From Singulisphaera sp045290345 (GTDB lineage: Bacteria; Planctomycetota; Planctomycetia; Isosphaerales; Isosphaeraceae), in the NCBI RefSeq assembly GCF_045290345.1, contig NZ_CP155447.1:5456001-5520000 (forward strand): 64,000 nt of DNA, written 5' to 3'. Under the pieces are notes generated by a model, which was not told the origin of the DNA, did no database searches, and was given only the letters and a program-made list of their open reading frames with translations. A program made the position numbers and the translations under genes. Each line of letters begins with the position of its first letter. The first letter of the stretch is position 1. Below are positions 17,892 through 27,700 of this stretch, piece after piece.

Positions 17892-18902
17892 TCACTCCTG
17901 AGGGATGAACGGGGCCACGGTCACGTCCTGATAGAGCGCGTCGGCCGTCGGCTCTTCACTCTGCTCGGCGAACTCGATGCTCGCGTCGATCTCGTGCTTG
18001 ACTTCCTCGGCAATCCGGTCAATCGTTTCGTCGTCGATCCAGCCGCGCTCCTTGAGCACGTTCTGGTAAACGAGAATCGGGTCGTTCCGGTGCGCCTCGT
18101 CGAGTTCTTCCTTGAGCCGATACTTGGCCGGGTCGCTAATCGAGTGGCCTTTATAACGGTAGGTCTGCGCGTCGATGAACGTCGGTCCCTCGCCGGCCCG
18201 GGCGCGGTCGACAGCCTCGAGGGTGGTCTTGGCCATCAACTCGATGTCGTTGCCGTTGATCGAGATCCCGGGGATCCCGTAGGCGGTCCCGCCTCGGATC
18301 GTCAGGTCGGTCACCGCCGACGATCGCTCCAGCGACGTGCCCATCGCGTAGCCGTTGTTCTCAACGATGTAGATGACGGGGAGCTTCCACAAGGAGGCCA
18401 TGTTGAGCGCCTCGTGGAAGGCGCCCTGGTTGATCGCACCGTCGCCAAAGTAGCAAAGGGTCACCTGGTCGCCGCCCCGATACTGGGACGCAAACGCAAA
18501 CCCGGCGGCCAACGGAACGTGGCTGCCGACGATCGCGTGACCACCCATGAAGCCCTTCTCGGCATCGAAGAAGTGCATCGAGCCGCCCTTGCCGCGTGAG
18601 CAGCCGGTGGCCTTGCCGAGCAACTCGGCCATCGCCGCGTTGGCCGTCATCCCGCGAGCCAGGGCATGGCCGTGATCGCGGTACGCGGTGATGATATAGT
18701 CATCCTCGCGGAGCACCCCGATCGAACCGACGGCCACCGGCTCCTGACCGCTGTACTGATGGAAGAAGCCACCGATCTTCTGCCGCTGGTACATCATCTC
18801 CGCCCGTTCCTCGAACCGGCGGATCGTCATCATCTGCCGCAGCCAACCAAGCGCCTGGTTTCGGCTGACCACGGGCTTGGTTTCGGTCTGCAACTGGGAC
18901 AT
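17892..18902 (-). CDS. pdhA: Pyruvate dehydrogenase E1 alpha subunit
   Basis: A 336-residue E1 alpha. The TPP-binding motif is 'GDGAINQGAFHEALNMASLW...VENN', the phosphorylation-loop region is 'YRYKGHSISDPAKYR', and the N-terminus is 'MMTIRRFEERAEMMYQRQKIGGFFH'. It decarboxylates pyruvate and passes the acetyl unit to E2. The frame is open 64 codons further upstream, but family similarity starts at 'MSQLQTETKPVVSRNQALGW', and AGGAG lies about 11 bases before that ATG. It is the first gene of the pdhA-pdhB pair. Branched-chain 2-oxoacid specificity cannot be fully excluded from sequence alone. Confidence 0.95.
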   Translation of the reverse strand: MSQLQTETKPVVSRNQALGWLRQMMTIRRFEERAEMMYQRQKIGGFFHQYSGQEPVAVGSIGVLREDDYIITAYRDHGHALARGMTANAAMAELLGKATGCSRGKGGSMHFFDAEKGFMGGHAIVGSHVPLAAGFAFASQYRGGDQVTLCYFGDGAINQGAFHEALNMASLWKLPVIYIVENNGYAMGTSLERSSAVTDLTIRGGTAYGIPGISINGNDIELMAKTTLEAVDRARAGEGPTFIDAQTYRYKGHSISDPAKYRLKEELDEAHRNDPILVYQNVLKERGWIDDETIDRIAEEVKHEIDASIEFAEQSEEPTADALYQDVTVAPFIPQE

Positions 18903-19387
18903 GTCGTACGACTCCTGATTGGATCGGAGGCCGGGCGGTTGCCAGGGAACATCGCAAATCGGCGCGGCAACGCGAGGCGGTATCGACTCGACGCCGGGAT
19001 CGAGGGGGTTTGAGGACCACCCCGTGGTTAGGGGCGCGGCTCGCCAACCACGAAGCGCCGCCTCCTTGACCAACCTGGCGAGCACTGCGAACATCCGTGC
19101 CCTCTCAACTGTCCGCGGAGAGGTGGATCGCTAGAAAGACTTCGACCGAATCATCTTACCTAAAAGGCGGTATTTTGTTCCAGGCAGGGCCGGAAAACTT
19201 TCGGGGGGGTCGGCAGGGATTCAACCTCAAGGGATGATCGACCTTCAGGTTAAGGGAGGTCGAGTCCATCTCCTCAACTTGCCATTCCCGCTCCGGCTCG
19301 ACCCGGCGATTTCGGCCGGGCCAAGTCGGTGAAGGCTCAACCAGGCGAAGTCGCTCCCTGTAAAAAGGGAGCGACCCACGACAAGGT
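18903..19387. other. pdh upstream region and acnA 3' flank
   Basis: Contains the presumed pdhAB promoter and the acnA terminator hairpin at 19350-19375. An open frame continuous with pdhA fills about 190 bases but lacks similarity to the family. No RNA gene recognised. Confidence 0.4.
19350..19375 (-). terminator. Hairpin downstream of acnA
   Basis: A perfect 10-bp stem (GTCGCTCCCT with its complement) and a 6-base loop, 13 bases past the acnA stop on the minus strand. Confidence 0.65.
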
Positions 19388-22228
19388 TCAGCTCGCGGCC
19401 GGAGCTTCCTCACGACCCGACAGCAACTGCCGGAGCACGTAAGGGAGGATCCCGCCGTGTTCATAGTAGCGGATCTCCTGAGGCGTGTCGATCCGGACCG
19501 TCGCGGTGAATTGACTCGCTTGGCCGTCGGCGCGTTCCGCCACGACGGTCACGTCGCGACCATTGGCAAATCCGTTGGCAATTCCCTCGGCGAGTCCCAC
19601 GATCGAGAAGACCTCTTCCCCCGTCAGGCCGAGGCCCTCCGCGTTGTCCCCCGCACCAAACTGAAGCGGAAGAATGCCCATGCCGACCAGGTTCGAGCGG
19701 TGGATCCGCTCGTAGCTCTCGGCGATCACGACGCGGACCCCGAGAAGTTTCGGGCCCTTGGCCGCCCAGTCACGCGACGACCCTGAACCATACTCCTTGC
19801 CCGCCAGGATGACCAAGGGAACCCCCTCGGCCTGATACCGTTCCGACGCTTCGAAGATCGAGGTCACCTCGCCGTCGGGCAGGTAGCGAGTGAAGCCCCC
19901 CTCGGTCCCGGGCGCGAGCTTGTTCTTCAAGCGGACGTTGGCGAACGTCCCGCGGACCATGACCTCGTGATTGCCGCGTCGCGAGCCATACGAGTTGAAG
20001 TCGGCAACCGACACGCCGTGCTCCATCAAGTACTTCCCGGCCGGGCTCTGCACCTTGATCGAGCCGGCCGGCGAGATGTGGTCGGTCGTGATGCTATCGC
20101 CGAGCACAGCCAACGCCCGTGCCCCCTTGATCTCGGTGATCGGGGCGGGCTGGTCGGGCATGCCGACGAAGTAAGGGGGATTCTTCACGTAGGTGGAGCT
20201 GTCGTCCCACTCGTAGAGATCCCCCTGGGGGACCGGCAGCGAGTTCCACTGCTCGTCCCCCTTGAAGACCTCACCGTACTGCTCGCGGAACATTTCGGAG
20301 CGGACCGACTTGAGGATCGTGTCCTGGACCTCGCGTTGAGTCGGCCAAATATCCTTGAGATAGACCGGCTTGCCGTTCTGGTCGTCACCGATCGGCTCGG
20401 TCACGAGGTCGATGTCCATGGTACCGGCCAGAGCGTAGGCCACGACCAAAGGCGGCGAGGCAAGATAGTTGGCGCGAACTTCCGAGTTGATCCGCCCCTC
20501 GAAGTTACGGTTGCCCGACAGGACCGACACCGTCACGAGGTCGTCGTCATGAATCGCCTTGGAGATCTCGAGCGAGAGCGGACCCGAGTTGCCGATGCAG
20601 GTCGTGCAGCCGTAGCCGACGAGGTTGAACCGAAGTTTATCGAGGTAGACGTCGAGTCCGGCATCACGGAGATAGTCGGTCACGACCTTGGAGCCGGGAG
20701 CGAGGCTCGCCTTGACCCAAGGCTTGGTCGAGAGATGCCGTTCGACGGCCTTCTTGGCCAGCAGGCCGGCCGCGACCATGACCGACGGATTCGACGTATT
20801 CGTGCAACTGGTGATCGCCGCGATCACGACCGAGCCGTTTGTGATGTAGCCCGAGCGAAGCGGGCTGTAGGCGGCCGCCGGGGCCGTCGGGTCCTCGACG
20901 CCGACCGCGGTACCGCCTCCGCCTTCACCTTCGAGCCGGCTCTCGCTCTTGAGGTCGATCACCGACAAAGAGGCGTTGGCCGCGGACTTGGTCGAGGCGG
21001 GGCGACTCTCGAGCATCTGATTCAGCGCGGTCTGCCAACCGGCCTTGGCACTCTTCAGAGGCACACGGTCCTGCGGGCGCTTGGGACCAGCCAGGCTGGG
21101 CTCGACGGTCGAGAGATCAAGTTCGAGCGTATCGGAGTAGATCGCCTCGGGAGTCCCTGGCTCGTGGAAGAGACCTTGTTCCCGACAGTAGGTCTCGACG
21201 AGTCGGATGAGCGGAGCGGGACGGCCGGAGAGCTCGAGGTAGCGGAGCGTCTCGGCGTCGACCGGGAAGATCCCGCAGGTCGCCCCATACTCGGGGGCCA
21301 TGTTGGCGATGGTCGCCCGATCGGCCAGGGGAAGGCTGGCCAGTCCGTCACCATAGTATTCGACGAACTTACCGACCACGCCTTTTCGGCGGAGCATCTC
21401 GGTTACGGTCAGGACGAGGTCAGTGGCGGTCGCCCCTTCCGGCAGTGTCCCCGTGAACTTGAAGCCGATGACCTGAGGCACGAGCATCGAGACCGGCTGG
21501 CCGAGCATCGCCGCCTCGGCCTCGATTCCACCCACGCCCCAGCCGAGCACGCCCAGGCCGTTGATCATCGTGGTGTGCGAGTCGGTGCCCACCAGGGTGT
21601 CGGGATAGGTGAGCGCTGCGCCGGTCGACTCCACGTTTTCGATGTCGTCGGTGCTGAAGACGACGCGTGCGAGGTACTCGACGTTGACCTGGTGGACGAT
21701 GCCGGTGTCAGGGGGAACCACGCGGAAGTTCTTGAACCCATTTTGGCCCCAGCGGAGGAACGCGTACCGCTCTCGGTTCCGCTGGAATTCCAGCTCGGCG
21801 TTGGTCAGGAACGCGGTCGCGGTGCCGGCCTCGTCGACTTGCACCGAGTGGTCGATGACAAGTTCCACGGGCTGGAGCGGATTGATCTTCTTCGGGTCGC
21901 CCCCCATTCGCTTCATGGCGTCGCGCATCGCGGCGAGGTCGACAACGGCGGGGACGCCGGTGAAGTCTTGGAGCAGCACGCGGCTCGGCCGGAACGCGAT
22001 CTCACGCGAAGGGATCGCCTTGGCGTCCCACTTCGCCAGCGACTCGATGTCTTCCGCGGTGACCGTGGTGCCGTCTTCGTTGCGCAGAAGGTTTTCCAGG
22101 AGGATCTTCAAAGAGAAAGGCAGGTGTGACACATCAAGACCGGCCGCCTTCAAGGCGCCGAGCTTGTACATCCGAAACGACAGGTCATCCACCTTGAACG
22201 TGGTCAGAGCGTTGAAGCTGTTGGGCAT
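19388..22228 (-). CDS. acnA: Aconitate hydratase A
   Basis: A 946-residue monomeric aconitase of the AcnA/IRP1 type, converting citrate to isocitrate through cis-aconitate. The [4Fe-4S] cysteines are in 'AAITSCTNTSNPSVM' and 'GYGCTTCIGNSGP'. Substrate-binding stretches include 'VGTDSHTTMINGLGVLGWGVGGIEAEA' and the C-terminal swivel domain has 'GDSITTDHISPAG', 'YGSRRGNHEVMVRGTFANVR' and 'AGKEYGSGSSRDWAAKGP'. It is slightly longer than the usual 890-900 residues because of an Ala/Gly/Glu-rich insert near residues 410-455. It lies upstream of and codirectional with the pdh genes, but a hairpin separates them. Confidence 0.97.
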   Translation of the reverse strand: MPNSFNALTTFKVDDLSFRMYKLGALKAAGLDVSHLPFSLKILLENLLRNEDGTTVTAEDIESLAKWDAKAIPSREIAFRPSRVLLQDFTGVPAVVDLAAMRDAMKRMGGDPKKINPLQPVELVIDHSVQVDEAGTATAFLTNAELEFQRNRERYAFLRWGQNGFKNFRVVPPDTGIVHQVNVEYLARVVFSTDDIENVESTGAALTYPDTLVGTDSHTTMINGLGVLGWGVGGIEAEAAMLGQPVSMLVPQVIGFKFTGTLPEGATATDLVLTVTEMLRRKGVVGKFVEYYGDGLASLPLADRATIANMAPEYGATCGIFPVDAETLRYLELSGRPAPLIRLVETYCREQGLFHEPGTPEAIYSDTLELDLSTVEPSLAGPKRPQDRVPLKSAKAGWQTALNQMLESRPASTKSAANASLSVIDLKSESRLEGEGGGGTAVGVEDPTAPAAAYSPLRSGYITNGSVVIAAITSCTNTSNPSVMVAAGLLAKKAVERHLSTKPWVKASLAPGSKVVTDYLRDAGLDVYLDKLRFNLVGYGCTTCIGNSGPLSLEISKAIHDDDLVTVSVLSGNRNFEGRINSEVRANYLASPPLVVAYALAGTMDIDLVTEPIGDDQNGKPVYLKDIWPTQREVQDTILKSVRSEMFREQYGEVFKGDEQWNSLPVPQGDLYEWDDSSTYVKNPPYFVGMPDQPAPITEIKGARALAVLGDSITTDHISPAGSIKVQSPAGKYLMEHGVSVADFNSYGSRRGNHEVMVRGTFANVRLKNKLAPGTEGGFTRYLPDGEVTSIFEASERYQAEGVPLVILAGKEYGSGSSRDWAAKGPKLLGVRVVIAESYERIHRSNLVGMGILPLQFGAGDNAEGLGLTGEEVFSIVGLAEGIANGFANGRDVTVVAERADGQASQFTATVRIDTPQEIRYYEHGGILPYVLRQLLSGREEAPAAS

Positions 22229-22341
22229 CTTGAATTCAACCTTGGTCCGAAGTTCTCGTCGGAGATCGCGCGGGGGACAGCGCGACCATCCTTACCTTCT
22301 ATCATCTCGTCACGGGGAGCCGGTTTCAACCTGACGCCAAC

Positions 22342-22371
22342 GGCCCCTCGGGCGCAACCGCTCGAAGGGCC
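22342..22371 (-). terminator. Hairpin downstream of mqnD
   Basis: A 13-bp stem with two G-T type pairs (22342-22354 with 22359-22371) and a 4-base loop, 12 bases after the mqnD stop. Confidence 0.55.
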
Positions 22372-22383
22372 CCGGCCGATGGC

Positions 22384-23232
22384 TCAACCCACGAACTGGA
22401 CGTCGAGTCCGCCTGGAATGAGGCCCGCTTCTGCCGCCCGAGCGAGCAAGGTGCGAACCGCCTCACGCCCCTTCGGGCCGTAGTCGACGGTCCATTCATT
22501 GACATACATGCCAACGAACCGGTCGGCCAGGTCCGGATCGAGATCACGCGCATAGCGAAGGGCGTACTCGAGCGCTTCGGGGCGATGCTCCAAGGCGTAA
22601 ACGATGCTCTCTTTCTGGAGCCGTGCAATCTTCGTCACGAGCTCTTCGCCCAGATCCTTACGAACGACATTGCCCCCCAGGGGGAGCGGCAGCCCGGTCT
22701 CTTCGAACCACCACTGGCCCAGGTCCACGACCTTGTGGAGTCCGCGATCGCCGTAGTAGAGCTGCCCTTCGTGGATGATCAGGCCGGCATCGACCCGGCC
22801 CTCGGCCACGGCCGGGAGGATCTGGTCGAACGGCAAGACGGTCACCGCGACGTCCTTGCCCATCAAGAGCTGGAGCGCCAGGTAGGCCGTGGTCAGCCGC
22901 CCTGGGATCGCGATCGTCTTGGTGCGGAGGTCGTCGAGAGTGGCCGGCTCGCGGGTAATCACGGTCGGGCCATAGCGGTCCCCCATGCTCGAACCAGACG
23001 CCAGCAGCGCGTACCGATCGGCCAGATGCGCGAACGCGTGAATGCTCACCGCCGAAACTTCGAGCTCACCGTTCAAGGCGCGTCGGTTCAGGGTCTCGAT
23101 GTCTTCGAGCTGATGGACGAAGTTCAGTCCGTCGGTGTCGAGCTTGCCCTGAGTCAGAGCATAAAACATGAACGCGTCATCAGAGTCGGGGCTGTGCCCG
23201 ATCCGAATCGTGCGGCCGCTGTCGAGGTTCAT
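22384..23232 (-). CDS. mqnD: 1,4-dihydroxy-6-naphthoate synthase (menaquinone, futalosine route)
   Basis: A 282-residue periplasmic-binding-fold enzyme that converts cyclic dehypoxanthine futalosine to 1,4-dihydroxy-6-naphthoate. The N-terminal 'IRIGHSPDSDDAFMFYALTQGKLD' is the MqnD signature. 'RLTTAYLALQLLMG', 'ILPAVAEGRVDAGLIIHEGQLYY' and 'LPLPLGGNVVRKDLG' are further family stretches including the active-site H of 'IIHEGQL'. There is no signal peptide, consistent with a cytoplasmic enzyme. It stands alone; other mqn genes are not in the window. MqnA is a related paralogue, but the 'HSPDSDDAF' motif favours MqnD. Confidence 0.93.
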   Translation of the reverse strand: MNLDSGRTIRIGHSPDSDDAFMFYALTQGKLDTDGLNFVHQLEDIETLNRRALNGELEVSAVSIHAFAHLADRYALLASGSSMGDRYGPTVITREPATLDDLRTKTIAIPGRLTTAYLALQLLMGKDVAVTVLPFDQILPAVAEGRVDAGLIIHEGQLYYGDRGLHKVVDLGQWWFEETGLPLPLGGNVVRKDLGEELVTKIARLQKESIVYALEHRPEALEYALRYARDLDPDLADRFVGMYVNEWTVDYGPKGREAVRTLLARAAEAGLIPGGLDVQFVG

Positions 23233-23534
23233 AGCTAAGGCTGCTTTCCCTTGAGTGGAATTCGCCGATCGGCCCTGGTTGGCTATTGGGATTCACCTTC
23301 GAGGCCGGCCGGGAAAACCCAAGACTCCCGCCGGTCGATCGCCCAAGAGGCGGCCCGTCTAGAGTCTGGAAGAAAAAAAAAAGGGAAGGCCGAGCCCCAC
23401 AATAGGGCATCGGCCATTCACTCATCAGGCGGTCACGAGTTGCCTCGCGTCCGATGTGGAACCGCCCCCCACTCGTCCTTTCTCCTTTTATTTTTTATCG
23501 CGAGGAGAAGAGGACCAGTGGAGAGCCAAAGTTT
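23233..23534. other. Intergenic stretch with poly-A run
   Basis: Carries an A-rich run near 23370-23384 and a T-rich stretch near 23480-23500 in otherwise GC-rich DNA. The A-run may include the mqnD promoter upstream region. No gene recognised. Confidence 0.4.
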
Positions 23535-24998
23535 TCACTTCGACGGGGTTGGCGAGGGCGCTGCGGCGGGAGTCGCTCCGCCCGTTCGACTCTCCTTCGA
23601 TCCTTCGGCGGCCGGGCCAAGCATTTCGTTGGCGTCGAACGGATCGACCGAAGTATCCTGCTCGGCCGCCTGGAGCAGAGCCTTGAAGGGGTAAACTTCG
23701 GGCTCGGGTTCACCAAGCTGCTTGAGCGACCGGACATAGCGCTTGACGATCAAGCCCGTGTCCTTCTCATTGAATTTGTCGCTCCGGTACTGCGGGTGCT
23801 CTTTCAAGAGCACTTCCCAGATATCCAGACCTTCGCGGAATTTCTTGGCCGCCAGTTCGGGATCGCCTCGCTTGTAGGCGATCGTCCCTTCATAGAAGAG
23901 CTGGCGGGCCTGAACTCCCTCATTGGTCATCTCGGCCCTTGCCCGGTCCTTCCAGTATGGGTAGTTCATCTGGTCGGCCCAGCGGTTCGTCCAATACCTT
24001 GCGTTCTCGGAAAGCGCGGCGTACTTCTCGGTCTGGAAGATGTCGTCGATCTGGACCGGCTCGTCGATGAGTACGCCTTCCTTGTTCTTGGTCTGGTTCG
24101 GCGTCATGAACGTGTAGGTGCCGAACTTCTCCCATTCGTTGAGCGCCTTGGCCCACTCGTTCTTGGCGACTTCGCCGAAGGTGGCGGGGATGTCCAGAAT
24201 ACTCGCCTTCTCCAGGCCGGCCGCGTACCGAGTCTGGGCGTGCGCGGGCATCGAGCGGAATGCGAGGTCACCCGGCCGACCCTTGCGCTGGGGAGAGGGG
24301 TCGACGAGCTCGACGTCGCGGGTACCTTCCTGAAGTCGTGACGCCCCCTCATCCACCAAGGCCACGGCTCGGCTGAACCAACCAAAGCCGAGCTTGAAGT
24401 TATCGTTGCCCACGACCACGGGGAGTTGCGGGTCGGAGTAGTCGATGTACTTCTTGAAGTCCTCATCGGCGTCGTCCCGGAAGAGACGACGCAGGATGAT
24501 GCTCTCGTCGGCAAAACCAAGCTTGTGGTAGTAGGTCCAGGCCGTGTCCCAGATCAGGTCCGGCGACCGGCTATTCTTCTTGACCCCGTCCTCAAGGAAC
24601 TGGATCCCTTTCTTGATCCAGTCGTACTTGTCTTCGGGAGCATCCCACTCGACCGACACATTATAGGCAAGGTTCCACCCCTGGAAGGTCCAGACCGACA
24701 AGAAGTGGGGCTGGAGCTTCGTGATCAGGTCGACCGTCGCCTTCATCCGATCCCAGTCGTGCTCACGTTTGAGCTCTTCGGCGCGGGTCCAAAGCACGTT
24801 GGCCGCGATCCCGCGGGCGCCGCCGAGCAAGGCGAGCTTGAGCATGAAGCTGCCGGTATCCACCTGACCGATCGCCGCTTCGCCGAGGTCCTTCTTCTTC
24901 TTCACACGGTTGAGCCAGTCGGTGTACGGGATCATCGCGCCAAGGATGGCGACGATGATCAGTCCGTAGATGATCTTGCGACTTAGGTTGGATCTCAT
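23535..24998 (-). CDS. Membrane-anchored protein linked to ABC-2 exporter
   Basis: A 487-residue protein with an uncleaved N-terminal membrane anchor ('KIIYGLIIVAILGAMIPYTDWL') and a large soluble part. The sequence is helical with loose TPR-like spacing: 'GGARGIAANVLWTRAEELKREHDWDRMKATVDLITKLQPHFLSVWTFQGWNLAYN', then 'DLIWDTAWTYYHKLGFADESIILRRLF' and 'LFYEGTIAYKRGDPELAAKKFREGLDIWEVLL'. The tail is Pro/Ala-rich and low in complexity. I do not know a named family. Its ATG overlaps the permease stop (ATGA), so it is coupled to the exporter. It may scaffold or regulate transport at the membrane. That is inference from position. Confidence 0.8.
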   Translation of the reverse strand: MRSNLSRKIIYGLIIVAILGAMIPYTDWLNRVKKKKDLGEAAIGQVDTGSFMLKLALLGGARGIAANVLWTRAEELKREHDWDRMKATVDLITKLQPHFLSVWTFQGWNLAYNVSVEWDAPEDKYDWIKKGIQFLEDGVKKNSRSPDLIWDTAWTYYHKLGFADESIILRRLFRDDADEDFKKYIDYSDPQLPVVVGNDNFKLGFGWFSRAVALVDEGASRLQEGTRDVELVDPSPQRKGRPGDLAFRSMPAHAQTRYAAGLEKASILDIPATFGEVAKNEWAKALNEWEKFGTYTFMTPNQTKNKEGVLIDEPVQIDDIFQTEKYAALSENARYWTNRWADQMNYPYWKDRARAEMTNEGVQARQLFYEGTIAYKRGDPELAAKKFREGLDIWEVLLKEHPQYRSDKFNEKDTGLIVKRYVRSLKQLGEPEPEVYPFKALLQAAEQDTSVDPFDANEMLGPAAEGSKESRTGGATPAAAPSPTPSK

Positions 24999-27439
24999 GC
25001 GGCGACCTCCCGATTCTTCAGGATGAAATATCCGGCGATGGAGAAGGGCAAGGCATAAGCCAAGGCCAGCAGCAGGTTCGCTGCCAGCAGCGACCAACGC
25101 ACTTCAAATCCGTCAGCCACGGTGTTACTGACGTCGAGCGCGGCGAAGTTCGGAACGATGTAGACCAGGCGTGACATCACCGGCATGACGATCGAGTCAA
25201 AGGTCTTGGCCGTCACCACCGCCAGGGTCGGCGACAGCTCCGACATTTGATTGTCGTGCGTCAGCAGGCGGATGAGGGATTCAAATGGTCCTCCGCCCAG
25301 CAGGCTCTGACGGCTCAAGTCGACGAGGAAGGCGAACGCGACCTGGCCGGCCACGAAGAACGCGATCGTCGTGAGCAGTGCCACCGGCCAGCTCAGGAAC
25401 GTGCCGGCAAAAACACCGATCGCGGTCAGGACCATCGCCTGGAGCCAGATTCCGAACAGCCCCTTCATGTAGTTGGGCCCGAACTGTCCGGCAGTGGCCC
25501 GAATGAACAGATCATTTTCGGCCATGCCCAGATACTGAGTTGGGCTCAGGCAACGGATCTCGATTCGAAGATCGCCACGCGAACCCGCCAGAATCTCCGG
25601 CGCGAGGTATTCGACGTTGGTGTAATACTCCCGGATCGGGAAAATCTTGATGACCGGCTTCTGGTTCGAGTGGGGGTTGGTAACCATCATCTCAGCCAGG
25701 ACCGGGTCGCCAATCCGCCCTTTCGTCGTCCGGTAGACGTTGAAGGTCATCTCGATGGGGATCGGAGGCGAGTGCAAGGCCGCTGCCTGCTTACGGAGCG
25801 CCTCGGCTTCGGTGGCTTGTCCCCCCTTGTCCGCCGTCTCGGCCCGGTTCTGGTAGTCGTCGGCCTGGGCCTTCATCTTGGCATAGGCACTCTCGACATT
25901 CTTGAGCTCATCACGATCGCGGGCCGAGGCCGCGGTCAGGCGTTGAGCATCCGCGGGCGTCAATTTACCCGAGGCTTGCGCTTGCTCCGCCTCGGCGATC
26001 TGCAACTTCAAGAGTGCCGCGCGATCTTGCCAGGCCTCGATCGAATCGGGTGTGAGCAGTCGGTCGACCGGGATTCGGCGATCGAGAATCAACTGGGCGT
26101 CGTACGGATCTCGAAGCACGCCGAACTGCCAGATCGCGCAGGCGTCGGTAGCCCCTTCGATGTGACTTCGCCGCGTTTGCTCCTGGCCGACGTCGATCCC
26201 CTGAAGGTGAGGGTTCTTTTTCGAGTCAAGAAACGTGAGCGAACCCAAAACCGGCTCGCGGGCCGACATTCGCACGCGAAGCTGCGCCGCCTCTTCTTTC
26301 AGGTGATTGGCCTGGGTGAAATTCTTGCGCTTCGCCTCTTGGACCGCACGGGCTTCCGTCGCCGTGATCGCTCCGCCGACCGTCCGCTTGAGGTAGAGCA
26401 GACTGATTCCGCCGAAGACGAGCACGAGAAACGTGACGATCGTCATGAATCCGAGCATCCGTCCCCAGATCAACTCGATCCGACGAACCGGCTTGGAGAC
26501 GACCGTATAAATCGTCTGTTGCTGGATGTCGGTCGGCAAGCTGAGCGGAGTCAGGAGCGTGACCATCACCGTCAAAAGCAATGAGCAGAGCAACGACAGC
26601 GTGCCGACGTAGAGCCGCCCCATCTCGGCAGCCCGTGGCGGGGTCAGGAACCAGTGGGTGAACGCCAACACGACCAGGAATACCGTGATCACGACATAAG
26701 GCGCCCACATTCTCCGGTTCGACTCGGTCACCGTGAGAAGTGCAATCGAATAGATCCGGCGGAAGCGGACCGCAATGACTTCGCGAAAGACGATCGCGAG
26801 CACCCGGAGCAGAACCACATAGCCCATGTACGTGGCGCTGAGCCGAGCCCCGTAGCTGATGCCCTCCTGCCAGGTCGCCGTGGTTTGCCCATCAATGGCG
26901 GGCATGCTCAGGCTCGCCCGCTGGAGGATCAACCCCACGCCGAGCCCCAAGAGCAGAGCGACGTGAACGCCGGCGAGCACCGCAAGATCCCCCGCTCGCC
27001 CCAGCTTGCCGATCGTCCGCCAGAGCGCCGACTCGATCCAGAGAAAGATCACGACGCCGCAACTGAGGGCCAGTAGTGTCACGAAGGGAATCGGGCCTAC
27101 CTTGTAGACCTGGGTGATGCGACCGGTCGACTCCATCACGTGGAAGACCATCGCGGCAATACACCCGAGCAGGGCGATCAGCGCGACGATGTCGAGCCAA
27201 TTTCCTCGGGCGGCGGTCCGTTCCTTGAGAGCGATCGAGACCCAGGAAACCACCCAGCCGAGCAGACAGAACAGGCTAATGATCTTGACCCAGGTGATCA
27301 GTCCGCCAATCAGGCCGGGCTGAGTGAAGGCGGGTTCGCCGAGGAGCAGCAGCCAGAGCATGACTGCCCGCCACTGCTGCGGAACCCCCGGGAGGAGCGC
27401 CTGCGACCAGAGGACAGGGAGTGATAAGAGCACGGACAT
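24995..27439 (-). CDS. ABC-2 type transporter permease with coiled-coil insert
   Basis: An 814-residue permease, long for the ABC-2 family. The N-terminal part has several membrane segments ('IISLFCLLGWVVSWVSIAL', 'IVALIALLGCIAAMVFHVM', 'PFVTLLALSCGVVIFLWIESALW', 'VHVALLLGLGVGLILQRAS', 'YVVITVFLVVLAFTHWFL'). 'QQQTIYTVVSKPVRRIELIWGRMLGFMTIVTFLVLV' is the ABC-2 coupling-helix region. A soluble insert of about 270 residues follows, with a heptad-like coiled coil ('LLKLQIAEAEQAQASGKLTPADAQRL', 'ELKNVESAYAKMKAQADDYQNRAETADK'). Four more membrane segments close the protein. The ATPase is encoded 261 bases upstream; the membrane-anchored partner overlaps downstream. Substrate unknown. Confidence 0.85.
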   Translation of the reverse strand: MSVLLSLPVLWSQALLPGVPQQWRAVMLWLLLLGEPAFTQPGLIGGLITWVKIISLFCLLGWVVSWVSIALKERTAARGNWLDIVALIALLGCIAAMVFHVMESTGRITQVYKVGPIPFVTLLALSCGVVIFLWIESALWRTIGKLGRAGDLAVLAGVHVALLLGLGVGLILQRASLSMPAIDGQTTATWQEGISYGARLSATYMGYVVLLRVLAIVFREVIAVRFRRIYSIALLTVTESNRRMWAPYVVITVFLVVLAFTHWFLTPPRAAEMGRLYVGTLSLLCSLLLTVMVTLLTPLSLPTDIQQQTIYTVVSKPVRRIELIWGRMLGFMTIVTFLVLVFGGISLLYLKRTVGGAITATEARAVQEAKRKNFTQANHLKEEAAQLRVRMSAREPVLGSLTFLDSKKNPHLQGIDVGQEQTRRSHIEGATDACAIWQFGVLRDPYDAQLILDRRIPVDRLLTPDSIEAWQDRAALLKLQIAEAEQAQASGKLTPADAQRLTAASARDRDELKNVESAYAKMKAQADDYQNRAETADKGGQATEAEALRKQAAALHSPPIPIEMTFNVYRTTKGRIGDPVLAEMMVTNPHSNQKPVIKIFPIREYYTNVEYLAPEILAGSRGDLRIEIRCLSPTQYLGMAENDLFIRATAGQFGPNYMKGLFGIWLQAMVLTAIGVFAGTFLSWPVALLTTIAFFVAGQVAFAFLVDLSRQSLLGGGPFESLIRLLTHDNQMSELSPTLAVVTAKTFDSIVMPVMSRLVYIVPNFAALDVSNTVADGFEVRWSLLAANLLLALAYALPFSIAGYFILKNREVAA

Positions 27440-27700
27440 CGTTGGAAAAGCTCCTGGGGCGCCGGGGCAAAATCCGAGGCCGAGCCGGGGATGAAGAATC
27501 TTGCGAAGAATGGAATCGGGTTCGCCGGCCGAACCGCGACGTGGTCACGTCGCCTGCCCCGTTGGGGGCTCTCCGATTCGGCCGGCTCGATCCCTGGAAT
27601 GGTTCGATCGAGCGTGATCCAAAAATCGAGCAAGAGAGTCCAGCCGCAAGGACCGGCCGAGGGAATCGGACGCCAACCCGAATTCGAGCAGTGACGCCGA

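Noticed and set aside
19967..22129. 720-codon open frame antisense to acnA
   Set aside because: It mirrors the codon bias of a full-length aconitase with intact catalytic motifs; long antisense frames are expected in GC-rich genes.
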